Below, in pieces: positions 22,265 to 32,779 of a stretch of 64,000 bases of DNA. The DNA comes from Leptodactylus fallax (lineage: Eukaryota; Chordata; Amphibia; Anura; Leptodactylidae). The first letter of the stretch is position 1. Each line of letters opens with the position of its first letter. The notes below the pieces were generated by a model. That model did not search any database, was not told where the DNA came from, and saw only the letters and a program-made list of their open reading frames with translations. The DNA lies in assembly GCA_947044405.1 (NCBI GenBank), contig CAMRHE010000462.1, forward strand, positions 965,001-1,029,000, read 5' to 3'. Made by a program: the position numbers and the translations under genes.

Positions 22265-23861
22265 CAGTGGGAAAAAAAAAGTATTTAGTCAGCCACCAAT
22301 TGTGCAAGTTCTCCCACTTAAAAAGATGAAGCCGGCCTGTATTTGACATCATAGGTAGACCTCAACTATGAGAGACAAAATGAGAAAACATATCTAGAAA
22401 ATTACATTGTCTGATTTTTAAAGAATTTATTTGCAAATTATGGTGGAAAATAAATATTTGGTCGCCTACAAACAAGCAAGATTTCTGGCTCTCACAGACC
22501 TGTAACTTCTTTAAGAGGCTCCTCTGTCCTCCACTCATTACCTGTAGTAATGGCTCCTGTTTGAAATTGTTATCAGTATAAAAGACACCTGTCCACAACC
22601 TCAAACAGTCACTCTCCAAACTCCACTATGGTGAAGACCAAAGAGCTGTGGAAGGACACCAGAAACAAAATTGTAGACCTGCACCAGGCTGGGAAGACTG
22701 AATCTGCAATAGGCAAGCAGCTTGGTGTGAAGAAATCAACTGTGGGAGCAATAATTAGAAAATGGAAGACATACAAGACCACTGATAATCTCCCTCGATC
22801 AGGGGCTCCACGCAAGATCTCACCCCGTGGGGTCAAAATGATCACAAGAACGGTGAGCAAAAATCCCAGAACCACATGGGGGGACCTAGTGAATGACCTG
22901 CAGAAAGCTGGGACTAACATAACAAACGCTACCGTCAGTAACACACTACGCTGCCAGGGACTCAGATCCTGCAGTGCCAGATGTGTCCCCCTGCTTAAGC
23001 CAGTACATATCCGGGCCCATCTGAACTTTGCTAGAGAACATTTGGATGTTCCAGAAGAGTATTGGGTGAATGTCATATGGTCAGATGAAACCAAAGTAGA
23101 ACTGTTTGGTAGAAAAACAACTCGTAGTGTTTGGAGGAGAGTGAATGCTGAGTTGCATCCAAAGAACACCATACCTACTGTGAAGCATGGGGTTGGCAAC
23201 ATCATGCTTTGGGGGCTGTTTCTTTGCAAAGGGACCAGGACGACTGATCCATGTACATGAAAGAATGAATGGGGCTATGTATTGTGAGATTTTGAGTGCA
23301 AACTTCCTTCCATCAGCAAGGGCATTGAAGATGAAACATGGCTGGGTCTTTCAGCATGACAATAATCCCAAGCACACCGCCAGGAGTGGCTTTGTAAGAA
23401 GCATTTCAAGGTTCTGGAGTGGCCTAGCCAGTCTCCAGATCTCAACCCCATAGAAAACCTTTGGAGGGAGTTGAAAGTCCGTGTTGCCCAGCGACAGCCC
23501 CAAAACATCACTGCTCTAGAGGAGATCTGCATGGAGGAATAGGCCAACATACCAGCAACAGTGTGTGCCAACCTTGTGAAGACTTACAGAAAACGTTTGA
23601 CATCTGTCATTGCCAACAAAGCAAAGGATATATAACAAAGTATTGAGATGAACTTTTGTTATTGACCAAATGCTTATTAGCCACCATAATTTGCAAATAA
23701 ATTTTTTAAACATCAGACAATGTGATTTTCTGGATTTGTTTTCTCATTTTGTCTCTCATAGTTGAGGTCTACCTATGATGACAATTACAGGCCGGCCTCA
23801 TCTTTTTAAATGGGAGAACTTGCACAATTGGTGGCTGACTAAATACTTTTTTTCCCCACTG
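22265..23861 (+). mobile_element. Tc1-like transposon (family E)
   Basis: A 1597-bp element with ends CAGTGGGAAAAAAAAAGTAT and AATACTTTTTTTCCCCACTG, TA on both sides (22263-22264, 23862-23863) and long inverted ends (about 200 bp). It contains a broken transposase. The deleted relative at 59280-59906 shares its ends. Confidence 0.94.
22628..23646 (+). pseudogene. Tc1-like transposase pseudogene (family E)
   Basis: The frame is open for 193 codons from ATG 22628 ([14 protein letters not shown]). It covers the whole DNA-binding region and the first catalytic aspartate ([12 protein letters not shown]). One extra base near 23210 in a G run then shifts the frame (GNIMLWG is followed by nonsense). 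The next frame carries FFAKGPGR...QHDNNPKH, a second shift near 23390 restores [19 protein letters not shown] sequence, and TAG near 23540 replaces a tryptophan codon. The final KGYITKY is recognisable at 23625-23646. In QHDNNPKH the second aspartate of DND is lost, but the presumed catalytic one is kept. The damage looks recent: few events, each local. Confidence 0.9.
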
Positions 23862-23863
23862 TA

Positions 23864-24209
23864 TTTCACATTATGTGACTGATCAAATATTTGACTCCTC
23901 TTAAAGAATACATCCCTTTTGTAAAATAATAAAATATCTCAACAAATTATTAACATTTCTCAAATGCAACAATGAAGAACAAAGGAAAAGAACAGAATGC
24001 AAACAATAAATATGTACAAAACAATGTTCCTTAAGGCTCTATATACATATATTTCATATGAACACAATGTGCATAAAAACACCAGCAGCTATAATGATAA
24101 CATATTTACAACCAAACTGCTAAGACTTATGAATTATAACCAATTGTTTAGAAAAATGTTTTTTCCTTGTTCATATTATTACGACTATGATTGATCAAAC
24201 AATATGAAA
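23864..24209. other. No recognisable feature
   Basis: A short AT-rich stretch between two transposons, with no motif seen. Confidence 0.5.
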
Positions 24210-24668
24210 ACTGCATGCTGTGAAAAGATGACTTTCGTATATAAACTGTCCATAAGTCCCTGAACAAAAGAAAAATCTAAATCAAATCAATTTGTGGTGT
24301 GATTACCCTTTGCCTTCAAAACAGCATGAATTCTTCTAGGTACACTTGCACTCTTGTAAATTGGCAGGAAAGTTGTTCCAAACATCTTGTTGAACTAACC
24401 ACAGATCTTTTGAGGATTTAGGCCTGTTCACATCCTTCTGTCTTCACGTTTAATTGCAGACAGACTCGATGATATAGAAATCAGGTCTTTGTGGGGACCA
24501 TATCATCACTTCCAGGACTCCTTCTTCTTCTTTATATTAAAGATAATTCTTAATGACATTGGCTGTATGTTTGGGGTAGTTGCTCTGCTGCAGAATAAAT
24601 TTGAAGTCAATCAGATGCTTCCCTGATAGTAGTGCATCATCAATAAATATTTGCCTATAAGGACACCA
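24210..24668 (-). pseudogene. Family J transposase, C-terminal part (left arm)
   Basis: The minus strand carries the last third of a DDE transposase. The segment reading MIWPPQSP-like corresponds to plus-strand GGGACCATATCATCACTTCC near 24500. The terminal GKGGxTxxH-type region matches CACCCTTTGCCTTCAAAAC near 24310. Several stops and small indels are present. The gene continues at 28264 beyond the inserted TTAA element. Confidence 0.7.
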
Positions 24669-25029
24669 TTAACCCATTCTGATCACCGTTGTAATATTAC
24701 AGTGGATGTCTGGTGTTTAAATATAGCAGAGCTGAGTGGCTGCCGTAGCCAGGGTCGGACTGGCCCACCGGGGAACCGGTGAATCCACCGGTGGGCCTCG
24801 AGCCCCGACTATTAGTCCTCATGTCATGGGGGCCCGATCGGGATGGTCAGGATCCCCTGACCAGAGGCGTTACGATTGCGGTCGCACCCGGCTCAGGCCC
24901 GCGGCCAGCTGGAGATGGCCGGGCCCCGGACCATTATGATAGCGGTCGGGGAAAGCCTGGTTCCCCGACCACTATACATACTGTTATTGGAAAGGGGCCC
25001 TGGCATATTGCAGGCCCCTTTCCAATAGA

Positions 25030-25400
25030 TGGCAGCCCAGGGGAGGTGACTGAAAATAATAAACACAAATTCTCACCTCTCCAGGGCGCAGCGTCCTCTC
25101 CGGCGCTCCTCTGTCATGTGACTGAGGCCTGTGATTAGGCCCCAGCGGTCACATGGGGCGCGGCCGCGTAATGACATCAGTGCGCCCCCACGTGACCGCT
25201 GAGGCCCAATCACAGGCCTCAGCAGCGACGTCAGAAAAGGGCCTGAAGACACCGAAGACGGCAGGATGGAGCGAGGATGCCAAGAAAACGTAAGGCAAGG
25301 TGAATATGAATGTTTGTTATTTTTAGTCACTTCCCCTGGGCCTCCAATTATTATACTCTGGGGTCTGAGGAGACCCCAGAGTATAGTAATAGCACTGAAG
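25030..25400. repeat. Dispersed repeat family M, copy 3
   Basis: A GC-rich block with the inverted pair TGAGGCCTGTGATTAGGCC and CGCTGAGGCCCAATCACAGG. It is followed by ATTATTATACTCTGGGGTCT, shared with 13840-13868. It leads straight into the tandem array. Confidence 0.6.
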
Positions 25401-25419
25401 TGGAGCGGAGGGGGCTATT

Positions 25420-25866
25420 GGGCGCATATAATACTGGATGGGGGCCATTGTAGAGAGCATATAATACTGGGTGGGGGCCACTGTGGAGTTATAATACTGG
25501 GTGGGGGCCACTGTGGAGCTTATAATACTGGGTGGGGGCCACTGCGGAGCTTATAATACTGGGTGGGGGCCACTGTGGAGGTTATAATACTGGGTGGGGG
25601 CCACTGTGGAGCTTATAATACTGGGTGGGGGCCACTGTAGAGCTTATAATACTGGGTGGGGGCCACTGTGGAGCTTATAATACAGGGTGGGGGCCACTGT
25701 AGAGCTTATAATACTAGGTGGGGGCCACTGTGGAGCTTATAATACTGGGTGGGGGCCACTGTGGAGGTTATAATACTGGGTAGGGGCCACTGTGGAGCTT
25801 ATAATACTAGGTGGGGGCCACTGTGGAGCTTATAATACTGGGTGGGGGCCACTGTGGAGCTTATAC
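25420..25866 (+). repeat. 31-bp minisatellite array
   Basis: About 14 head-to-tail copies of a 31-bp unit beginning ATAATACTGGGTGGGGGCCA and ending CTGTGGAGCTT. Most copies differ by one or two bases; the first two are shorter and more diverged. It lies inside the hAT-like element. Frames through it are repeat artefacts, not genes. Confidence 0.95.
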
Positions 25867-26306
25867 TCCATACAGTGGCTCCTTTCATTTTTTTTAAAAT
25901 TACGCCGGGGCAGGTGAAAAAAACAAAACAAAAAAACCCCCAAACTTTCTTTCCTGTCCCCAGTGTCTCCCAGCGCGGTTCGGTCCTGCAGTTCTGTTGT
26001 TTTCTTCCAGCTGAAGTTCCCTCTGCACATGACTACCTGTGACATCACGTGACCCCAGAGGCCAATCAGCGGCCTAAGGGAAGGGACCTGAGATGTCACA
26101 GCGGAGCTGCAGGACCGGACCGTGCTGGGGGGACACCAGAGCAACGGAGACAGGTGAATATGTTTAGTGTGTTTTTTTGTTTTTTTTTTTTGGGGGGGGG
26201 AGTAGGGGGGATTCACCTTCCCCGGACTAATTATTAAAAAAGAAAAAAAATTATACTGAACAACCTCTTTAAAGTGTGGCACATTAAGGGGGCCCTTGGG
26301 GGTATA

Positions 26307-26725
26307 TTAAAGGGATTGTCCAGGCATAATTTGTTATGGTTTATTCTCAGGCTAGGCCATAGATACCTGATCTGTAGGGGGCTGACCACGGACCGATCAG
26401 CTGTATGGAGCCACTTCTGATGCCCATCCTGTACACAATACAGGGCCAGAAGCAGAAAGCTCTGTCCACTGTATATGGGCCGGGCACCTTCACTGCATCT
26501 CAGCACTTATTGAAGTCAGTAGGGGCTGAGCTGCAGTGAAGGCGCCAGGCAACTATACAGCGGATGGAGCTTTCTGCTTCCGGCCCTGTGTTGTGTACAG
26601 AATGGGCTCCGGAAGTGGCTCCGAACAGCTGATGGGGCCGTGTGTCAGCCCCCTACCGATCAGGTATTTATGGCCTATCCTGAGCATAGGCCATAAAAAA
26701 GATTAACCCTGGACAACCCCTTTAA
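26307..26725. mobile_element. Palindromic TTAA-flanked element inside the hAT-like element
   Basis: Begins TTAAAGGGATTGTCCAGG and ends CCTGGACAACCCCTTTAA. The inversion continues inward for about 80 bp (GGCCATAGATACCTGATC versus GATCAGGTATTTATGGCC). TTAA is present at both borders. Non-coding. Confidence 0.85.
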
Positions 26726-26897
26726 TATGCATCACACAGTTTAATGTCCCCCCCACAGGATGTTAGCCCCATCACTGCTCCCACACAATATAATGACCAC
26801 ATCACTGTTCCCCATACAGTATGGGGGATCAGTGAAGAGGCCACTATGTGGGGGGACCAGTGAAGTGACCATAGAAATATTTGGCCCAGACAACCCC

Positions 26898-27261
26898 TTA
26901 AAATAGGTTGTCCATAAACTGGAGCGACCACTGTGTCGGCCGCCAGGGAGGTGTAAAAATAAGAAAATTAAAAAAAAAAAAAGCATACTCACCTGTCCCC
27001 AGCACCCGGTGTCCCCTGCCTGTGTCTGTTCGGTCTCATGGCGGCGCCTCATTTCTGCAAATCCTGTACCTAATTGGTCTTAGCGCTCACATGAGGTGCA
27101 GGACTCCCAGCAAGGAGTCACCGGCACGAGACTGAATGGACACTGACAGCGGACAACGGAGCACCGGGGAAAGGTGAGTATGCTTTTTAATTTACTTATT
27201 TTTTACTTTACACCTCCCACCAGCTACATTAGTTGTTCCAATGCCTGGACAACCTCTTTAA
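26898..27261. mobile_element. Second palindromic TTAA-flanked element inside the hAT-like element
   Basis: Begins TTAAAATAGGTTGTCCATAA and ends AATGCCTGGACAACCTCTTTAA. The interior has an inverted GC-rich core: AAAAAAAGCATACTCACCTG at 26976-26995 against CAGGTGAGTATGC-type sequence near 27174-27190. Non-coding. Confidence 0.7.
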
Positions 27262-27370
27262 AGGATTTATCCATCTTTCTAATATTGATGGCCTGTCCTT
27301 AGGATAGGCCATCAATATTACATCTGCGATGATACAACAGCCAGGACCTCTGCAGATCAGCTTTTCCAGG
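27262..27370. repeat. Short palindromic repeat with ATTGATGGCC arms
   Basis: AATATTGATGGCCTGTCCTT and AAGGATAGGCCATCAATATT are nearly exact inverted arms around 27281-27320. Related sequence occurs at 45800-45825. Confidence 0.7.
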
Positions 27371-28263
27371 ACAGTGCAGCTACAGGTAAAGGTAACAATT
27401 CTTGGAGCCACACTGCTTACTTGCCATACAAGGTATAGCAGTAGGTTTAGGTAGTGCAGTGGTGCACATGGTATAGTGGGTGAGCAGCATGGCTCCCAAC
27501 ATGTTATTACCTTTAGCCACCCTGTCTCGGTACCGCTGATCTGCAGGGGTCCTGATGGTGGGCCCCTAGAAACAATTCCACTGGTGGGCCCTAGACATCC
27601 CAGTCCGACACTGGCCGTAGCTGATGGGTCTCTGCTGTATTATAAAGAAAAGAACCGACAGCAATGCCCCTGGCACTATATCAAGGCTGATCCAGGTGCC
27701 ATTTTCCAAGGGGCGCATGTGTGCTGCCACTTCCCATGGATTGCCAGCCCTGGGAGTGAGATGTAGGGCTGGTGATCCATTGCTATGACAGCCAAGAGCC
27801 TATTAAATGCATTGTAATGCATTTCATTAGTGATCAGAGCCCCTAGGGTATTTAGATCCCTAGGGGGTCTAATAATTACAGTACAAAAAAAAAGGTAAAA
27901 ATATTAATATAAAAAATACATAAAAAAGTAAAAATTCAAATCACCCCCCTTTCCTTATAACCTATATAAAAAATAAAGTGAAACACAAACACATTAGGTA
28001 TCCCTGCATCCAAAAACACCCGGTCTAAAAATTTATAAAATATTTTTCCCATATGAATGCTGTAATGGAAAAAAAATCAAAAGCACCAGTTTTTTTTCGC
28101 TATTTCACCTGCCATAAAAATTCCCAAAAATGATATAACTAAAAAGTATATCTGGCCTCACAAAAAATACGCCCTATGCATCCCTGGAATCATACTGACA
28201 CATGCAGGCGACATGTCATTTTGGTACCATTGATCAGTATTAACACTGGTGGAAAGGGGTTAA

Positions 28264-28740
28264 TGCTAATCAAATCTTTAACTCCATTTGCTGAAATGCT
28301 GCACCAAACTTTTAAGGAACCTCCACCATACCTCACTGTTGCCTACAGACATACTCACTGTCACTCTCTCCAGTCCTTTGGCAAAAAACTGCCTTTTATG
28401 ACTCATCGGTCCAGAGCACCTGCTGCCATTTTTCTCCATCCCAGTTCCTATGCTTTAATGCATAGTTGAGTTGCTTAGCCTTGTTTCCATGTCGAATGTA
28501 TGACTTTTTGGTTGTAATTCTTCCGTGAAAACTACTCCTGGCCAAACTTCTATAATGGTGCTGCAGGCCAAATTTTGATTTCAAAAGAAAGTAAGCATGA
28601 TATGTCTTTTATCTGCTGCAAGTTTGCTTGGCCAACCACTGCATCTATAGCCCTCATTGTTACCTGTTTTTTTATGTATCTTCAAATTTGGCTGTAACAG
28701 AAGGCAGTTTGTACCATTAGAAAAGCATGTGATTGGATCC
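28264..28740 (-). pseudogene. Family J transposase, central part (minus arm)
   Basis: Reading leftward from about 28740, the frame includes KSKFGLQHHYRSLARSS, then RNWDGEKWQQVLWTDES (28396-28584). The last of these holds the first catalytic aspartate of a Tc1/mariner-type DDE domain. The sequence then continues through degraded codons to 28264 and onward, across the inserted element, at 24668. The N-terminal DNA-binding part is missing because the element folds back at about 28745. Confidence 0.78.
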
Positions 28741-28754
28741 AAATTTATAATGTA

Positions 28755-28989
28755 GCTGAACAACTACCCCAAACATGCAGCCAAAGAACAAGAAGTTCTG
28801 GAAGTGATGATATGGCCCCCACAGAGCCCTGATCTTAATATTATCGAGTCTATCTGGAATTACATTAAGAGACAGAAGGATATTAGCAAGCCTACATCTC
28901 CAGAAGATCTGTTGTTAGTTTTCCAAGATGTTTGGAACAGTCTCCCTGATAGGTTTTTTCAAGGCAAAGGTGGTCACACCATATATTGA
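28755..28989 (+). pseudogene. Family J transposase, C-terminal part on the opposite strand
   Basis: Plus-strand codons read NYPKHAAKEQEVLEV and then MIWPPQSPDLNIIESIWNYIK, followed by PTSPEDLLLVFQDVWNSLP and a stop at 28989. NYPKH stands where DNDPKH is expected, so the second catalytic aspartate region is damaged. The glutamate in IIESIW is present. It duplicates the region encoded on the minus strand near 24310-24520, in opposite orientation. Confidence 0.8.
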
Positions 28990-29096
28990 TTTAACTTAGA
29001 GTTCTCTTTTGCTCATTCATTTTGTATTTTATTAATTCAAAAAATAAACTATTAACACTTATAGCGTTCTTACTTTGCTAAATTTTTCCACATCTG

Positions 29097-31189
29097 TGAA
29101 AAATCTGTGGGTCAGGAGGCATACAAGAAAAAATACTCACCTCTCCTCTGTACCCCTGATGCTCTTTTAGTGGCTACAGGCTTCAGAATAGAGTGGGTAT
29201 GAGCATAGTTATTGGGGGTGTTATGCAGAGGTTGTAGTTCCATCTGAGCCCAGATATCTGAGGGAACCCCGCTGTCCCATAACAAGATACTAATATAAAA
29301 GATGGCACATAGTTGGTAGAGAACCCAATAGCAGATTTTGAATTGAAACCCAACGCCAGTCCATCACCACAGAGTAAAACTTCTAAAATTAAACATGCTG
29401 TTAAAGGGATGAGAATACTGTATATGTGAATCACTACATTGTTTGATGCTTACCTGCTAATTGGTTTGTAGTGCTCTCTGCTTTTCTGCTCTGCCCCCTT
29501 ATGGATCTCTGATTAGCACCTCATATGTTATCCGCTAAAGTCTGTTAACGTTAGTAATCCACATCATATCTTATTTCTGAAAATGTTGGATGCTCAGGCT
29601 ATTGCTGTCTCACTTATAGTGTGTTTACTGTAGCTTAGCTGGTAGGTCATATAGACTGAGGCAATAAGGAGGGATCCTTGTAGTAGTATATGCTTTGTAT
29701 ACATTTACTATGTTACCTCAGTTGTGCCTCTTTAAATTGTAATCATGGATCCATCTGTAGGATAAGTAAAATACCTTCACCAGTATCTTAACACTTATAC
29801 CATTCAAATATTTGGGGCAGGGGCGGGTACTACATATAGTTAGCATAGGGCATCCTGATATACAAAGGTGTAATTTGAAGCTCCTGGGACCCAATGCAAA
29901 ACTGGCAACGGGGCTCCAACTTTCCTTCTATAATACTGGTGTCTTTTTAGCTACTGCTACCTCTGAACCCCCTTATAGCTACGCCCCTGATGATAGGTGA
30001 TTGAGTTCCTATTAAGTGCACTTCACCCCAGACATCTTTAGAGAGCTTGAAGACCTCACCAACCTATAAAAGGAATTGGCTCCAAGTTCCCTATAAGGGG
30101 ATACGAATGTAAGTCGTCATTACATTGATGGGCTTCCCTGCCTCCCTTTCTCTTTTCTCTAAAGTTGCAGGCCATTGCATAGATAGCAACAGAATAGATA
30201 TAGTAGGTTAAAATGTCACAGTCATGAGAAGATACCAGTCTTATAAATGGCACATGATATGTTAGGGGTCTTGGTGCAGATTTCACACTGGACAAGGAGC
30301 TAACATGTCTGCAGAAAGTCATATGTGAACTGTTTAGATGTAGATGCAGCCCAAACTGGAGAATGCCTGTGATGTTACGTCAACTATAATGAATTAACTC
30401 AATTTATTAGTTAATTACCCCCATCGATGCAGATGTATCCACTAACTTTTGTTTGTCATTATTTAGCCTTAAATATATTCCATTTACCAATAAACATGTT
30501 AAGTAAATACCAAATACATATAAGCAGGTGTTCCCTACCTAAGTTACCGAAGCAAAAGTAAACATTGTAACTCATTTTTTTGAGAGAGTGAATTTTTCCA
30601 CTGTCTCTTTTAGTGATCCTCAGGCTGCAATCATTCTTTTTTGTGACATCATTACTTTAAATCTGAGCGAGGGCTGATGTCACTTGTATGATTAATAGAA
30701 TTTCAGGTCACACAACATGATTAAATCCCCAGCTAACCACCCATGTGTGCTGCATTGTAAGGAGACATAGAGATGCAGACATTTACAGCTTCATGTTGGA
30801 ATTATATCTTTGAATTCAGGTGTCACAATAAACAACTTGGAAGTTTACTCCTGTGGTTTGGCAAGATGTCTCCCAAGCTCCTAGATGTAGTTGTCAGTGT
30901 GTAATTCATTGTACTCATCATTTATAGTGTAGTGACAAGCAGAGTATAACACAATTAAATTGAAACATAGTTTCTACCACTTGTTTGTATTAAAGAATAT
31001 GTATTTTATTTTAATTCCTATGCATTGCAGTGCAGAAACATCTATGTCTAAATTGGGATCTATAGTATTGGACTGGCTATTAAATGTAGATAAAGATTGC
31101 CTAGAGAGTTCAGCTGAAAGGGCACTCCAGAAGCATATATCTTACAATGAGTAAGGGGAAGTAGAAGATTTCGTACATTGGGGTAGATT
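29097..31189. other. No recognisable gene or repeat border
   Basis: Possibly low-copy DNA. The stretch about 30360-30950 is AT-rich and free of obvious repeats. Whether it is conserved among species cannot be judged here. Confidence 0.45.
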
Positions 31190-31206
31190 TAAAAGATAGT
31201 GCAAAG
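31190..31206. repeat. Probable target duplication, left copy
   Basis: TAAAAGATAGTGCAAAG is repeated with one mismatch at 32763-32779, immediately after the LINE 3' end. Confidence 0.7.
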
Positions 31207-32300
31207 CCTTCACTAGATTCATCTGGGCGTCGAAGCCTTCGCTAATCGCAAAAAGTACTCTTATCAGGCCTAAATGGGGAGGAGGTTTGGCAGTCCAAGA
31301 TTGCTCTAGCTGCTTCCTACCAGCAGTCATGGCCCGCATTCTGGACTGGCACCATTCTGCACATTCTAAGCTCTGGGTTGCCCTGGAGGAGTCTCTGAGC
31401 CCTCTTCCGCTAACTGCTCGCCCATGGCTTCATAAATGCTTGTGGTCAGACAGTAAAACTCATGTGCTCCCTTATGTCACGCGCCAGGTACTCGGGTCTA
31501 TGGTGCTGTGCGGAGGCTTTTCCGTAACAATGGCCCTATGACCCCAGTTTTGGGCAACCCAGACTTCCCTGCTGCACTTCACTCCTCCTTCCTCTTCCAG
31601 TCAGTGGGTCAACCCACTCTTAGATTCCATCGGGTTATGTCGGCCTCCTCCCTCCTTCCCCGCTAAGAGCTACTCGCTACAACCCCAAACCCTGATTCTA
31701 TTTCCTCTCATCTGCAGTATGCCCATCTTTCCCATTTCTATACTACTCTTAAGACGTCTCATCACCTTCATAGGGCATTATTGCCTTTTGAACGTTTGTG
31801 CCTCTCATCTAGTGCTCCAACTCATACCGTCTCGCTCACCTATGGCATGCTCATGGAGGATTCAGCCAATAGTCTACCAGTAGTTGGGAGAGGGAATTGG
31901 GGGTCTCTTTCCCACCAGACGTGTAGTCCTCAGCTTTCCAGGTGTATCATAAGTTTTCGATATCTTGCAAAGCGCAGGAGATGAGCTATAAGATCTTGTC
32001 TAGGTGGTACAGAGTGCCCTCTGTCCTTCATGAGATCTACCCCTCCACTTCGGACTGATGCTGGAGGTGTAACAGCGACCGTGGCACGATGGCGCACGTC
32101 TGGTGGGGATGTACTGTACCTTACTACGCCCCTTTTGGTGGGATGTCCGTCATATTATTCAGACGGTCACTGGCATTGCTTTGGAAGATGACCCTGCTCC
32201 CCTGATCCTCTCTATCTTCCCATGTAAGATTAGGAAGCACACCCGCAAGCTTTTAGGTTTCCTATTAGTAGTGGTGAGGTCCGTTATCTCTAGATTGTGA
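31207..32300 (+). pseudogene. LINE ORF2 C-terminal fragment
   Basis: The translation begins FTRFIWASKPSLIAKSTLIRP and continues KWGGGLAVQD...LPAVMARILDWH. This is the post-reverse-transcriptase region typical of L1-like elements, where an FIWGGK and GGLGLPD pattern is usual. Frames change several times between 31540 and 31990. At 32060-32113 comes CWRCNSDRGTMAHVWWGC, the C-terminal cysteine-histidine motif of L1/Tx1 ORF2, followed by a degraded end near 32300. The endonuclease and polymerase core are absent through 5' truncation. It cannot be functional. Confidence 0.82.
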
Positions 32301-32762
32301 AAATCCCCAAATCCTCTTCTCTGCTGTCTTGGCTTCAGGAGGTCTTAACATACGCAGCATGGAGAATTTGCTCGCTGAGCTGAAACATGACGATAGCGCC
32401 CATCAGCAAACGTAGCTCCTGTGGAACCATTTCTACTACTCCACTGAATTTCAGTCTGCCTTCCCTCTATGTCCTCTTGATTTCTCCTTTTTCCCCTCCT
32501 CTTAATACCTCTCTTTTTTCCCTTTCAACATGTCATTAGGAATGTTTACCATTGTTTTTGTTCTTGATTTAAGTACCTGACAGTGTTATTGTTTCCCTCC
32601 TTCCCCTATGTTCCTCCCTACTCCCTACCAGCTATTTTCTGTTCTCCCTTCCCTCCGCTCCATCCCTTGACCTTCCCTACACTATGTACACTCTTTTTTA
32701 TCGATGTTTTGTTTGACCTGTTTTTTGTGTTATAACAAAAATTTCAATAAAACTTTTAATGT
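31207..32762 (+). mobile_element. 5'-truncated L1/Tx1-like LINE with 3' end
   Basis: The segment starts inside ORF2 directly after the left 17-bp repeat and ends ATTTCAATAAAACTTTTAATG, a typical LINE tail, directly before the right repeat. The second copy of the 17-mer (one mismatch) marks a target-primed insertion. Only the last part of ORF2 and the 3' untranslated region are present, about 1.56 kb. Confidence 0.82.
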
Positions 32763-32779
32763 TAAAAGTTAGTGCAAAG
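32763..32779. repeat. Probable target duplication, right copy
   Basis: TAAAAGTTAGTGCAAAG matches 31190-31206 with one mismatch. Confidence 0.7.

Larger units (their letters stand above)
24750..27613. mobile_element. Non-autonomous hAT-like element with 8-bp target duplication
   Basis: The ends are CAGGGTCGGACTGG and CCAGTCCGACACTG, imperfect inverted repeats, with further inverted similarity inside (GGTGGGCCTCGAG on the left, CTGGTGGGCCCTAG on the right). The 8-bp sequence GCCGTAGC flanks both sides (24742-24749 and 27614-27621) and occurs once in the host repeat consensus. An 8-bp duplication with CAG-type ends is the hAT signature. The 2864 bp contain no transposase. They hold a family M repeat, a 31-bp tandem array and two palindromic TTAA elements, so it is probably a composite passenger element. 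Confidence 0.85.
24669..28263 (+). mobile_element. TTAA-flanked element (family X), copy 2, interrupted
   Basis: Begins TTAACCCATTCTGATCACC and ends GGTGGAAAGGGGTTAA. Both borders are TTAA and the host element (family J) resumes exactly after the second one, which demonstrates a TTAA target duplication. Its own sequence (81 bp plus 27622-28263) includes CCCTAGGGGGTCTAATAATTA, ACATTAGGTATCCCTGC, CCCGGTCTAAAAA and ATATAACTAAAAAGTATATC, shared with the other X copies. CCC-rich ends after TTAA suggest a piggyBac-like, non-autonomous element; this class is inferred. No transposase is present. Confidence 0.88.
24210..29096 (-). mobile_element. Tc1/mariner-type element (family J) split by nested insertions
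   Basis: The element consists of 24210-24668 plus 28264-29096 (about 1.3 kb), separated by a 3.6-kb TTAA element. Continuity across the gap is clear: AAGGACACCA before the insertion and ATCTTTAACTCCATTTGCTG after it are consecutive pieces of one transposase. From 24210 to about 28740 it reads on the minus strand. From about 28755 to 29096 a second copy of the C-terminal end reads on the plus strand, so both outer ends are 3' ends. Left (ATCAAATCAATTTGTGGTGTGA) and right (TCACACCATATATTGATTTA) ends are inverted copies. Confidence 0.82.

Noticed and set aside
24736..25138. GC-rich 119-codon frame starting near the hAT-like left end
   Set aside because: It begins at the transposon border and runs through family M repeat sequence; open only because of GC-rich composition.
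25266..25866. Direct repeats of 31 bp resembling a CRISPR array
   Set aside because: There are no spacers: the units are head-to-tail with variation inside them, there are no cas genes, and the window is clearly eukaryotic.
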